Below, one piece after another: positions 18,737-27,428 of a stretch of 64,000 nt of DNA; positions within the stretch are counted from its first letter, which is position 1; each line of letters opens with the position of its first letter. The DNA lies in assembly GCF_036898465.1 (NCBI RefSeq), contig NZ_JARUMJ010000001.1, positions 310,001-374,000 on the forward strand, written 5' to 3'. Made by a program: the position numbers and the translations under genes. The stretch is from Streptomyces sp. B21-105 (GTDB taxonomy: Bacteria; Actinomycetota; Actinomycetes; Streptomycetales; Streptomycetaceae). A model generated the notes under the pieces. It was given only the letters and a program-made list of their open reading frames with translations. It was not told where the DNA came from and made no database searches.

Positions 18737-18880
18737 ACGGCGGCCGACCTGCCGTTCGATGTCCGGTCATACCGCTATTGTCCGCCCCGGTTGTCCGCCG
18801 CTGTCGTCCGCCGCCGGGAAGCGTTCGGGACGGGTGGCCGACGAGTGTCACGGATCCCCGTGAGGGGGAAGACTGCGGAC

Positions 18881-19873
18881 ATGGGTGATGTGCTCAGCAG
18901 CGGCCCGGACCGACCACCGTGGAGACCGTCGCGCCGGATGCTTCTCGCGGCCGCGGCCGTCGTGTCGTCCGCTGCGGTCGTCATGGCGGTCGTGGCCGTG
19001 AACGGGCCCGACGGTCGAGGCCCGCGCGCTCCCGAGAGCCCGTCGGCGGCGGCGTCCTCCGGCAGCGCGTTTCCGCACGGCCCGGACGCGCCCGTCGGAG
19101 CGGGACAGACGCCCGGCCTCGTGATCGCGGGCATACCGCTGCCCCGGGGCGCGACGTTGATCAAGCGTGACCGCTCAGCGGGCGCGGGACCGTGGACCGT
19201 GGTCCTGCGGCGCTCGGACGGAAGCGGGTCTCTGGGACGGCACGGCGCGGTGGTCACGTTCCCCGTGGCGGCGCCGTCGGCAGGACGACCGGTCCGGGTC
19301 GGCGGCGTTTCGGGGAGGGCTTCGGCGCGGGAGATCACCTGGCCGGTCGAAGGATCGTACGCCCGGGTCCGGGGCGATCTGCCGCGGTCCGAACTGATCG
19401 CCGTCGCGGCCGCGACCCGCGTCGCATCGGGACGCCCCCGCGTCGTCGCACCGCGCGGGCTGTCCGTAACGGCCACGGACACCCTGTGGCCGGCTCACAT
19501 GAACGAGACCCGCTACAGCTCCCGCGCGACAGGGGAGACCGACGAGCTCTCCGGCGGCCTGACCTTCACCGGCGTGGCCCGATGCGGCGGCTTCGAGGAC
19601 GCGCTGTACGCCACCGGCGTCCGGGCGGCAGGGACCGTGCACGGCAGACCCGCGGTGCTCACGTCGGCGTTCGGCGGCAACGGCGCACTGGCCTGGGAGC
19701 CTGCGCCCGGTGTCGTGGCGTACGTCGGCTACAGCGGCGCGCAACTCGACCAGGGAGCCGTCGACGCCCTGCGCCGACTGGCCGAGCGGACACGTCTGTT
19801 GAGTCCCGGTCAGTGGCGGGCCACCGGTCCTTGGACGAGCGACCAGACCAACGATCTCGGCCGGGCCGACTGA
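18881..19873 (+). CDS. hypothetical membrane-anchored protein
   Basis: 330 residues. A short cytosolic lead (GDVLSSGPDRPPWRPSRR) is followed by one hydrophobic segment (MLLAAAAVVSSAAVVMAVVAV, about 20-40), a disordered Gly/Pro/Ser linker to about 85, then a large extracytoplasmic domain rich in beta-type sequence (AGPWTVVLRRSDGSGSLG...YSSRATGETDELSGGLTFTGVARCGGFEDALYATG). I do not recognise the family. GAGGGGGAAG lies upstream of the ATG. It is convergent with the AfsR-like gene. Anti-sigma-like or receptor roles would be speculation. Confidence 0.75.
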   Translation: MGDVLSSGPDRPPWRPSRRMLLAAAAVVSSAAVVMAVVAVNGPDGRGPRAPESPSAAASSGSAFPHGPDAPVGAGQTPGLVIAGIPLPRGATLIKRDRSAGAGPWTVVLRRSDGSGSLGRHGAVVTFPVAAPSAGRPVRVGGVSGRASAREITWPVEGSYARVRGDLPRSELIAVAAATRVASGRPRVVAPRGLSVTATDTLWPAHMNETRYSSRATGETDELSGGLTFTGVARCGGFEDALYATGVRAAGTVHGRPAVLTSAFGGNGALAWEPAPGVVAYVGYSGAQLDQGAVDALRRLAERTRLLSPGQWRATGPWTSDQTNDLGRAD

Positions 19874-19916
19874 GTCACTGCCCGACTGTGCGCGCCGGCG
19901 AGCCGGGGCAAGGGCG

Positions 19917-19972
19917 GCCCGGACGTCGCGAGTGGACCGAGCCGGCCCGGACATCGCGAGTGCACCGAGCCG
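19917..19972. repeat. 28-bp tandem direct repeat, two copies
   Basis: Units 19917-19944 and 19945-19972 are identical at 26 of 28 bases, each starting GCCCGGAC and ending ACCGAGCCG. They lie in the gap between two convergent genes and have no obvious coding role. Confidence 0.85.
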
Positions 19973-19997
19973 GGAACGGACCTGTCCGGTCACCGTG

Positions 19998-22900
19998 CTA
20001 GCCGGCCGTTACGGACAGGAGCGTCTTGCGCGTTTCCTCCGCGCGTGGAGATCCCATTGCGGTGTAGAGCGACAGCGCCTGGTGAAGGTGGTCGACGGCC
20101 TGCGACACCTCCCCCCTGCCCTGCCGGACGCGTGCCGCGCCGATGTGCGCGCGGGCCTGTTCTTCCTGCTCACCGATACCGCCGGCCACTTCCAGCGCTG
20201 ACGCGTGCGCCTCCAGTGCCTCGGTGTGTCGCCCGGCGCCGTGCAGAGCCTCGCCGAGGCCGTTGAGGGCACCCGCCTCCCCGTAGGGTTCCCCGGTCCG
20301 CCTGAAGTGGCCGAGGGCCTGCCGCTGGTGCTCGGCGGCCTCCTCGTACGCGCCCTGGTGGCACAGCGCGTCCCCGAGGTTGGACAGGGCGTGCGCCTCA
20401 CCGCCGGTGTGCCCGAGCCGCCGGAAGACAGTGAGCGCCTGCTCGAAGCGCCCGGCCGCGGCCGCGTGGTCGCCCAGGCGTGCCAGCACGATCCCCAGGT
20501 TGCCGAGGGCGCTGGCCTCCCCGACCGCGTGACCCGTCCGCCGGTACAGCGCCAACGCCTGCTGGTACCGCTCGATGGAGGCCTGGTAGTCCTCGAGCAG
20601 TTCCTGCACGATGCCCAGGTTGTTCAGCACGTCGGCCTCGCCGTGCGCGTCACGGACGGCGCGGAACAGTTCGACCGCCTGCTCGTGGTGGTCGGCCGCG
20701 TCCTGGTAACGGCCCTGCAGCTCGTGCAGTACGCCGACGTTGGTGAGATGACGCGCCTCCCCCGCCTGATAGCCCACCCGCCGGCACAGCGCCAGCGCGT
20801 CCGCGTGGTGCCGGTGGGCGCTCTCGTAGTCTCCGAGCCGCCGGTGCACCGCGCCGACACCCACCAGGACGTCGACCTCACCGGCGACGTCCCCCACCGC
20901 GCGGGCCGCCCGCAGGGCGTGGGTGTGCACGGTCAGTGCGTCGGCGAAATGCCCCGAGCGCTCGTAGTGGCGGTGGAGCGTGGTGGCGATCCGCACGGTG
21001 TGCCGGGAAGGCCCGGGCTCCTCGGTCCGGGAACACAGGGCCACCAGGGTGTGCTGCGAGGCACCCAGCCAGGCGCGGCATTCGTCGGCCGTGCGCAGCG
21101 GCGGCAGACCGGTGCCGGGCGCCTCGACGACGGGCCGCAGATGCCGTTCGGCTGGGTACAGCACGTCCATGGCCGCCGCCGACGCCGCAAGGCAGTGGTC
21201 CAGGAGCCGGGTGAGGGCGGCGTCGCACTCCGCCGCGCCGTCGTGCCGGCGCCCGAGGTCCGCGGCGTAGGCGCGCAGCAGATCGTGCATGGCGTGACGG
21301 TCGGGGCCGCTGCGGCGCACCAGGTGCGCGCGGGCCAGGACGTCCAGGGACCGCCGCGTCCGTTGCACGGTCTCGCCGGCCAGGGCGGCGGCCGAGTGGG
21401 CGTCCATGTCGGGCCCCGGGTGCAGGCCCAGCAGCCTGAACAGGCGCGCCTCAGGCTCGGGAAGACGGTCGTAGGACCATGAGAACACGGCTCGTACGGC
21501 CGCCCGGGGGTCGCCGTCGCCGGAGTCCAGCACCTCCAGACGCCTGCGGTGGTCCCGTAGTTCCTCCACCAGGTGGGCCAGGGGGTCCTGGGGGCGTGAC
21601 AGCACCAGTTCGGCCGCCACGCGCAGGGCCAACGGCAGTGACCCGCACTGCTGCGCCAGGGCGGTGGCCGCGGCGTGGTCGGTGTCGACGCGGGCTCCGA
21701 TCAGGGCGCGCAGCAGGGTGTGCGCCTCCGGCGGGGAGAGGACGTCGAGGACGACGCGGTGCGCGCCGTAAACCGACACCAGGGACGACAGCGAGTCCCG
21801 GCTCGTGATGACCACTTTGCACGTCGGGCTCCCGGGCAGCAACGGACGCACCTGTGCGGCGGAGACCGCGTTGTCGAGGAGGACGAGCAGACGCCGTCCG
21901 TCGACCGCCGTGCGATAGCGCGCCGCCCGGTCGTCGAGCCTTTGCGGTATGTCCCGGCCGGGCACGCCCAGGGCGGTGAGGAACCCGGCGAGGGCCTGAG
22001 CGGCGGAGACCGGCTCGTCGGGGTCATAGCCTCGGAGGTCGACGTAGAGCTGTCCGTCGGGGAAGGCCTGACGGACCTGGTGTGCCCAGCGCACGACCAG
22101 CGCGGTCTTGCCGACGCCCGCGGTGCCGGACACGGCGGAGACGACCACGGCAGCCCCGGGCGCCCTCGCGCCCGGGCGGTCCCCGTCTATCAGGCACCGT
22201 GTGAGTTCGGTCAGTTGCTGCTCCCGCCCGCTGAAGTGGCTCGTGTCCATGGGAAGTTGTGCGGGTATCGGGAGGTGGGCCGCACCGGGGGCGTAGCCGA
22301 GGGCCGCACTGGAGGCCGCGCCGGCCGCCGTGCCGGCGGCCGAGGCGGGAGGGCCGGCAGCGGGCGGCGCGGATCCCGTACCCGGCGGCCCGACCCGTCC
22401 GGCGTCGCGCAGCATCTCTTCGTACGCCGTCTGCAGTTCGGCGCCCGGAGCCACACCCAGTTCGGTGCGGATCCGGGTGCGGATCACGGTGTACGCGTGC
22501 ACTGCCTCGGCGGCTCTTCCGGCGGCGGCCAGGCTGCGGATCACCGCCACGGCGAGCGGCTCGCACAGCGGATGCTCCGTCAGCAACGGCTGGAGAACAG
22601 CGGGCACGTCCTCGGGCGTGGCCTGTCGCAGCAGGGCTCGGGCCCAGGCGAGAGCCGCCTCCACGCGCTCCTGCGTCCAGGCGGCCCGCGTGTGCTCCGC
22701 CCACACGCCGGGAATCCCCGCCAACGGCGCTCCGCGCCACAGCCGCAGCGCCTCCCCCAGGACGTGTGCGCGGCGGGTGTCGGGCAGGTGCGGCTCGCGT
22801 CCCTGCGCGACGAGCGAGCGGAAGCGCAGCAGGTCGACGGTGTGCTCGTCCCCTTCCAGAACGTAACCACCGGCGGTCCGGCGGATGACGATCGGCGCAA

Positions 22901-23165
22901 GGGGCGTCTTCGCACCGGCGCCGCCTGCCGTGGATTCCGCGCCGTCAAGGAGCCTTCGCAGGCGGCTGATGTGCGAGTAGAGAACCGAACGGGCTCCGTC
23001 GGGCGCGGCGGTGTCCCAGACCCGGTCCACCAAGGTGTTCACGGACACGGGCCGTCCGGTGTCGGCCGCCAGCGCCGCGAGGACCGCTCGCCGCCGCGGC
23101 TGCCCGACGTCGACCGCCCTTCCCGCGATGCGCAGTTCCAGGGGTCCCAGCAGGTGCAGGTTCAT
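19998..23165 (-). CDS. AfsR-like SARP-NB-ARC-TPR transcriptional regulator
   Basis: 1055 residues, close to AfsR length. Domains in order: OmpR-type winged helix (about 1-100, LGPLELRIAGRAVDVGQPRRRAVLAALAA), bacterial transcriptional activation domain (about 105-255), an Ala/Pro linker, an NB-ARC ATPase (P-loop GTAGVGKT at about 346-353; kinase-2-type LLVLLDNAV), and a long array of tetratricopeptide repeats (about 690-1040, with repeated Gxx-xxxLGNLG motifs). Family members are ATP-dependent pleiotropic activators of secondary metabolism and often answer to Ser/Thr kinases. No biosynthetic cluster lies adjacent. The 11-bp-spaced repeats 120 bases upstream are a candidate target. Confidence 0.94.
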   Translation of the reverse strand: MNLHLLGPLELRIAGRAVDVGQPRRRAVLAALAADTGRPVSVNTLVDRVWDTAAPDGARSVLYSHISRLRRLLDGAESTAGGAGAKTPLAPIVIRRTAGGYVLEGDEHTVDLLRFRSLVAQGREPHLPDTRRAHVLGEALRLWRGAPLAGIPGVWAEHTRAAWTQERVEAALAWARALLRQATPEDVPAVLQPLLTEHPLCEPLAVAVIRSLAAAGRAAEAVHAYTVIRTRIRTELGVAPGAELQTAYEEMLRDAGRVGPPGTGSAPPAAGPPASAAGTAAGAASSAALGYAPGAAHLPIPAQLPMDTSHFSGREQQLTELTRCLIDGDRPGARAPGAAVVVSAVSGTAGVGKTALVVRWAHQVRQAFPDGQLYVDLRGYDPDEPVSAAQALAGFLTALGVPGRDIPQRLDDRAARYRTAVDGRRLLVLLDNAVSAAQVRPLLPGSPTCKVVITSRDSLSSLVSVYGAHRVVLDVLSPPEAHTLLRALIGARVDTDHAAATALAQQCGSLPLALRVAAELVLSRPQDPLAHLVEELRDHRRRLEVLDSGDGDPRAAVRAVFSWSYDRLPEPEARLFRLLGLHPGPDMDAHSAAALAGETVQRTRRSLDVLARAHLVRRSGPDRHAMHDLLRAYAADLGRRHDGAAECDAALTRLLDHCLAASAAAMDVLYPAERHLRPVVEAPGTGLPPLRTADECRAWLGASQHTLVALCSRTEEPGPSRHTVRIATTLHRHYERSGHFADALTVHTHALRAARAVGDVAGEVDVLVGVGAVHRRLGDYESAHRHHADALALCRRVGYQAGEARHLTNVGVLHELQGRYQDAADHHEQAVELFRAVRDAHGEADVLNNLGIVQELLEDYQASIERYQQALALYRRTGHAVGEASALGNLGIVLARLGDHAAAAGRFEQALTVFRRLGHTGGEAHALSNLGDALCHQGAYEEAAEHQRQALGHFRRTGEPYGEAGALNGLGEALHGAGRHTEALEAHASALEVAGGIGEQEEQARAHIGAARVRQGRGEVSQAVDHLHQALSLYTAMGSPRAEETRKTLLSVTAG

Positions 23166-23483
23166 CGTGCCTCACGCGGAGCAGGTGGTGGAACGGCCCG
23201 TCGGCGACGCGGATTCTCCGCCGAGCGGGAGCCCGGACTCCACGCAGTTCTCCGTCATTCGCTCCGGGGCCGTCACAGGAAGGCCGTCACAAGGTTTTCG
23301 CAAGGTTCACCGTAGATCCTCATCTCACGTGCCGTCAGGCGGATCGCGGCAGCCGTCGCGACCGCCGGAACGCCTGCGGCCGGCTCGCACGCGGGGCGCT
23401 CCGGCCACCGATGTCGCCGGCGTCCTGTCCGCGGTCGGGCGAGGCGTGGGCCGAGCCGACGTGATCAAACGAATGGAACTGTC
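23166..23483. other. 318-base divergent intergenic region
   Basis: It separates the AfsR-like gene from a secreted-protein gene on the other strand. The only structured signal I see is the SARP-type repeat group at 23279-23307 (separate entry), followed by TAGATCC, a possible -10 box for rightward transcription. Confidence 0.6.
23279..23307 (+). promoter_or_regulatory. SARP-type 11-bp direct-repeat site
   Basis: CAAGGTT at 23290-23296 and again at 23301-23307, separated by exactly 4 bases, with a degenerate third copy GAAGGCC at 23279. AAGG therefore recurs at 23280, 23291 and 23302. Seven-base repeats with 11-bp period just upstream of a -10 box are the known architecture of SARP-family binding sites. 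The likely binder is the AfsR-like protein encoded next door. Confidence 0.6.
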
Positions 23484-23963
23484 ATGGGCAAGATGATGTC
23501 TCGGGTGAACCGGACGGCCGTCGCGGTCGTCGCCACCGCCTTCATGGCGTCAGGAGTGGTCGTCGCGGGGGCGACGACCGCGTCCGCGGACGGCTGCGTG
23601 GGCTCCCTGTGCGGCGCGGTGAAGAACAGGACCGGCCAGACGATGCACTACACGATGAGTCTCGGCTCGGGCCCGCACTTCTGCGACGTGTGGAACTGGG
23701 GCGGCGGCACCGGCAGCGAGTTCAAGCACGCCAAGTGCAAGCAGGAGACGTTCGGCAACGGAACGCGCGGCGGCAACGGCACCGGCAAGGACGTGGACGC
23801 CTTCACGTTCGCCTCCCACGGGTACCACGAGCGGTTCTCGCGGGTCGGTACCTGGCACTGGCGGGCGAAGGGCGTCTGGACGAAGATCCGGAGCGGGGAG
23901 ATCGCCGACTGCGGCATCGGCGACAACGACGAGGTGTGGTGCACGGTGCTCGTGCAGGCCTGA
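23484..23963 (+). CDS. cysteine-rich secreted protein
   Basis: 159 residues. A signal peptide (RVNRTAVAVVATAFMASGVVVAGATTASA, cleavage after about residue 35) precedes a 124-residue mature domain with six cysteines (DGCVGSLC, HFCDV, AKCKQ, DCGIG, WCTVL), enough for three disulphides, and several tryptophans. I do not recognise the fold; comparable small secreted proteins in streptomycetes include inhibitors and toxins. A start at the third ATG codon cannot be excluded. The upstream SARP-type site suggests control by the divergent AfsR-like regulator. Confidence 0.75.
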   Translation: MGKMMSRVNRTAVAVVATAFMASGVVVAGATTASADGCVGSLCGAVKNRTGQTMHYTMSLGSGPHFCDVWNWGGGTGSEFKHAKCKQETFGNGTRGGNGTGKDVDAFTFASHGYHERFSRVGTWHWRAKGVWTKIRSGEIADCGIGDNDEVWCTVLVQA

Positions 23964-23973
23964 GACGGCCCCG

Positions 23974-24005
23974 GGAGGCGGCGGCACCCACGTGCCGCCG
24001 CCTCC
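23974..24005 (+). terminator. terminator of the cysteine-rich secreted protein gene
   Basis: A perfect 14-bp stem, GGAGGCGGCGGCAC / GTGCCGCCGCCTCC, with a CCAC loop, 11 bases past the stop. Confidence 0.85.
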
Positions 24006-24199
24006 TGGCGGGCCCGGGCCGGCGCCGTCGGCGCGGTCCGCCCGCAGGTGAACCGCCGCAGGTGAACGGCCCCGGGTGACCGCCGCAGGGGAGAGGACGA
24101 GAAGCAGTCCGGGACGGCTCTTTGCTCCCCGGCGACAGATCGACTCTCGGTAAAGTGGTGATCCGTCCAGTCGTCCCGCGAGAGGTAGTTGTTTCTCGG

Positions 24200-25558
24200 A
24201 TGCACATACGCGCAAGATTCCTCTCTTTCCTATCGGCCGCCGGGCTCGTTCTCGCCGGCTTCGTCGGCACGGCGTCGCCTGCTGCCGCGGCCGAGGAATG
24301 CCCGGCCAACAGCCTCTGCCTTTACTCCAGTACCGATCTCAGAGGGCTGAAGTTCACGGCCGCCAGTACGAGCGCCTGCTTCTGGTTGGGACGTTACGGC
24401 CTGGGTGAGGGCACCAACGGCATCAATTCGTACGTCAACAACCTCCCGGTAACCGCGCAGGTGTACCAGTTCGACACAGGCTCGGGAACCAGCTCGGCGG
24501 ACCACACCCTGCGCGGCAGCATCAGGGTCGGCGGCGCGAGCAGTGACACCGACGCCGTGAACCCCGCTTCGCCGTGGCACGAGCTGGACAAGATCTGCAC
24601 AGGCGGCGCGGATCCGATGACATCGCCTGGTTTCGACGTGGCGGCTCATTCGACCGCGGACCCGCTCAACTACGCGGACGTCCCCGGTACGAAGCTGGAG
24701 TTCGACGCCACGGCGGGTCAGAAGTCCTATCTGTGGTCCCGCGACGTCTCGATCCGGAACCTCACCTCACTGGCCGAGCATCGAAACGTCGGCGTGACCG
24801 CCGCCTTCCGTTGCATGTACGCGGACGGACGAGCTCTGCCGAGCACATACGAGACGGGCGCCTACTGGGCGGCGAACTTCGTCCCGACTGTCGAGACGGC
24901 GCTCCTGCCCTCGATCCGGTGGACGTTCACCGCTCCGACGGCGGACCGGTACCGGTGCCGGATCTCGGTCCTTCCCTATGCGACGTGGATCGACGGAACC
25001 AACACGCCGACGATGCGGGTCGAGGCGGGCGCCACCTTGGCGCGAGCCGTCCACAGTGGAATGGACCGGTGGACCCTGGGCGGCGCCGAACCGGCAGCGC
25101 TCGCGCCCGGGACCACGACGAGCGTCCTTCAGCATGTGTACACGCCCAGCGGGACAGACAGCATCGCGATCGTCATGGACGCCAACGTGACCAGCTGCAA
25201 CAACGACAAGGACGGCGTCTCGCCCAACTACGGCATCGACAAATGCGCGGAGCCGGGAGATCCGACGGCGCATCACACCAAAGCTTCCACGTGGATCGAG
25301 GCTCAGCCGGAGAAGAGCGACGGAACACTGTGCGGCAGCCCGCTGAAGAGCGTCGTGGCGGTGTGGAACATCTCTGAGCGCAAGCACCACCAGACCGCTA
25401 CGAACGCCCTCTATCTCAGCACGTCACAACTGGGTGCCTGCGACAGGCTCCGGGTCTCGCTGAACGTGTCCAACGCCGAGGGAAACCGACTGCAGATTCA
25501 CGCCGGACTCGCCTCGCAGAACATCGCCAAGACCCGCGGGCTGGCTTTCACCTACTGA
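24200..25558 (+). CDS. secreted protein with peptidase-inhibitor I36-like amino-terminal domain
   Basis: 452 residues. Signal peptide MHIRARFLSFLSAAGLVLAG to ASPAAAA (about 1-31). Residues about 33-85 (ECPANSLCLYSSTDLRG...INSYVNNLP) match the I36 family of Streptomyces secreted inhibitors (SMPI-like beta/gamma-crystallin fold). The remaining 360 residues form a separate extracellular region I do not recognise, with paired cysteines and beta-strand-rich segments. I36 proteins are usually about 100-130 residues, so the long extension is unusual. The GAGAGG ribosome site is about 14 bases from the ATG, longer than normal. Confidence 0.78.
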   Translation: MHIRARFLSFLSAAGLVLAGFVGTASPAAAAEECPANSLCLYSSTDLRGLKFTAASTSACFWLGRYGLGEGTNGINSYVNNLPVTAQVYQFDTGSGTSSADHTLRGSIRVGGASSDTDAVNPASPWHELDKICTGGADPMTSPGFDVAAHSTADPLNYADVPGTKLEFDATAGQKSYLWSRDVSIRNLTSLAEHRNVGVTAAFRCMYADGRALPSTYETGAYWAANFVPTVETALLPSIRWTFTAPTADRYRCRISVLPYATWIDGTNTPTMRVEAGATLARAVHSGMDRWTLGGAEPAALAPGTTTSVLQHVYTPSGTDSIAIVMDANVTSCNNDKDGVSPNYGIDKCAEPGDPTAHHTKASTWIEAQPEKSDGTLCGSPLKSVVAVWNISERKHHQTATNALYLSTSQLGACDRLRVSLNVSNAEGNRLQIHAGLASQNIAKTRGLAFTY

Positions 25559-25628
25559 CCCCGCCGCACGGGCCGACCGTTGTTTCCCGACGGGCCGTTC
25601 CGTGATCCGCGTGGCAGTTGCCTTGGAC

Positions 25629-25670
25629 GGGGCCCTGCTCGTCCGCTCCCCGGCGGGCGAGCAGGGCCCC
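25629..25670. terminator. bidirectional terminator
   Basis: A perfect 13-bp stem, GGGGCCCTGCTCG / CGAGCAGGGCCCC, with a 16-base loop, between the I36-like gene and the convergent GNAT gene. Confidence 0.8.
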
Positions 25671-25745
25671 GGCACAGGGGCGCATGAGGTCGCCCCCCTC
25701 GTCCGTTCCCTCGCGTCCTCCCCGTCACGCCCACAGGTGAGCGGG

Positions 25746-26282
25746 TCAGCACTCGTCGTGCCAGTCGGTGGGTGTGACGGTGCCGGTCTCCCAGTCTCGG
25801 CGCAGTGTCGCGTACCCGACGGAGTCGTACCGGCGCCCACCGGCTCCGGGCCAGGCGTCGCGATAGTGGGCTTCTTTGACGTAGCCGCCCCTTTGGAACG
25901 TCCTCCGCATGGCCACGTTGTCCTGCCGGGTGGTGCCCTCTATCCGCTCCGTGTCAGGGAGCTCGGTGAACAGGTACCGGGTGAGCCAGGCGAGAGCTCG
26001 GGTGCCCACACCCCTGCCGCGGTGATCCGACGCGATCCTGAGGTCGAACAAGGGGGTGTCGTCGCCGAGGTCCATGAGCCTGATCAGGCCGGCGGCCTCG
26101 CCGTCCACGATGATCCAGAAGGTACGGGTCTGCTCGCCGTCGAACACACCGTCGGCGGCCCACTCGCGCACATCGTCCCTGGTGACGTCGGCCGCGACGT
26201 GGAACGGCCAGGTGTCGCGCGCCAGGAAACACGCCACCGTGTCGACCTCGGAGGCGGCGAACCGTCGGAATGCAATGTCCAT
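25746..26282 (-). CDS. GNAT-family acetyltransferase (RimJ/RimL-like)
   Basis: 178 residues with GTGAGG just upstream of the ATG. The acetyl-CoA loop is IASDHRGRGVGTRALAWLTRYLF (about 82-104), and NVAMRRTFQRGGYVKEAHYRDAWP is the closing helix and strand typical of the RimJ/RimL branch. Substrate unknown. It runs toward the I36-like gene and away from the nuclease-like gene. Confidence 0.9.
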   Translation of the reverse strand: MDIAFRRFAASEVDTVACFLARDTWPFHVAADVTRDDVREWAADGVFDGEQTRTFWIIVDGEAAGLIRLMDLGDDTPLFDLRIASDHRGRGVGTRALAWLTRYLFTELPDTERIEGTTRQDNVAMRRTFQRGGYVKEAHYRDAWPGAGGRRYDSVGYATLRRDWETGTVTPTDWHDEC

Positions 26283-26404
26283 GACCTCACACCACGTCCT
26301 TCATGACACCACCCTGATCGAGGGGAACACGGCTGGGTGGTACCCCGGGTCGCCTTCGCGTCAGGCCCATGGGCCTGACGGTAGCGACACCCGCCGCACA
26401 CTGC

Positions 26405-27283
26405 TCACGGTTTTCTCGCGGTGCCGCCGGCAGTCGCCGTGGTGCCCCGAGTGACGTCCAGGTCGGTGCGGAGCAGGTCGTGGTCCGAGTACCGGGATGG
26501 CTGCACGTGGTGTTCGAGCGCGGTGACGCCGCGCAGGAAGACGTAGTCGAACTTGCTGTGCCAGTCGGTGGTCGTTTGGCATCCTTCCGCGGGCGAGGGG
26601 TGGCACTGGGGGTCCGTGTCCTCGGCCAGTGCCCACATCGGGGCGAGTTCGGGAGCGTCCGGCACGGCGTTGAAGTCGCCGAGGACGATCGCGCGGTCGT
26701 ACCTGGCCACCTCCGCCGCGAGCACCTCGACCTGGTCCGCGCGGACCGATTCCTGACGTCGTTCGGCGAGGTGGGTGTTGAAGACCCGGACGAGCCGGCC
26801 GCCCACCGAGGTGGTGACCGCCAGGTACCCGCGGTCCTCGGATCCGCCGTCGGGATATTCCACGTTGACCCGGCCGGTCATGGGCGCCGCGGAGAGCAGC
26901 GCCTGGCCGTAACCGTCCGGGCTCCACGGCAGGCCTCCGCAGCGGCCCCAGTCCTGGAGAACCGATCCGTACACGACGCGGTAGACGAGCCCGTAACGCC
27001 TCTCCAGCTCGTTGCGGATCCCCGCGACGTCAGCCGCGCACGCTTCCTGGAGGCCGATCACCTGAGGCGCATAGGCGGCGATCTCCGCAGCCCGGTCGGC
27101 GTTGCTCTGCTCGCAGGGGTTGCAGAGGTTCCACGTCATGACCCGGTGGGGTACGACCTCCCGGACGGCTCCGGGGGGCAGTGACCCGCCGGCGAGGGCG
27201 CCGCTCGGCGCGCTGGGGCCGAGGAGCACCGCGCAGACCACGGTCATGGCGCCAGCAAGCCATCGCATGCCCCGTCCGATCAC
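26405..27283 (-). CDS. secreted endonuclease/exonuclease/phosphatase-family protein
   Basis: 292 residues from a GTG preceded at 5 bases by GAGGAG; a later ATG (27268) is possible. A signal peptide covers about 1-32 (WLAGAMTVVCAVLLGPSAPSGALA). The EEP fold motifs are in order: TWNLCN, IGLQEA (metal-binding Glu), GDFNAVPD and SDHDLL (catalytic Asp/His). Such enzymes cleave phosphodiesters in nucleic acids or phospholipids; here the location is extracellular. It stands alone. Confidence 0.9.
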   Translation of the reverse strand: MIGRGMRWLAGAMTVVCAVLLGPSAPSGALAGGSLPPGAVREVVPHRVMTWNLCNPCEQSNADRAAEIAAYAPQVIGLQEACAADVAGIRNELERRYGLVYRVVYGSVLQDWGRCGGLPWSPDGYGQALLSAAPMTGRVNVEYPDGGSEDRGYLAVTTSVGGRLVRVFNTHLAERRQESVRADQVEVLAAEVARYDRAIVLGDFNAVPDAPELAPMWALAEDTDPQCHPSPAEGCQTTTDWHSKFDYVFLRGVTALEHHVQPSRYSDHDLLRTDLDVTRGTTATAGGTARKP

Positions 27284-27428
27284 CCTCGTCTCCTCGATCT
27301 CGCCCACGCCGCAACTGATGCCTGCACGCACGAGGTTACGGGACGGAACTGTCAGCCACACCTGCCCCTGTGATCTCTCGCCGTCCCCCGGGTCTTGTTC
27401 GCGCGACCGACCGCATCACTCGCGGCCT

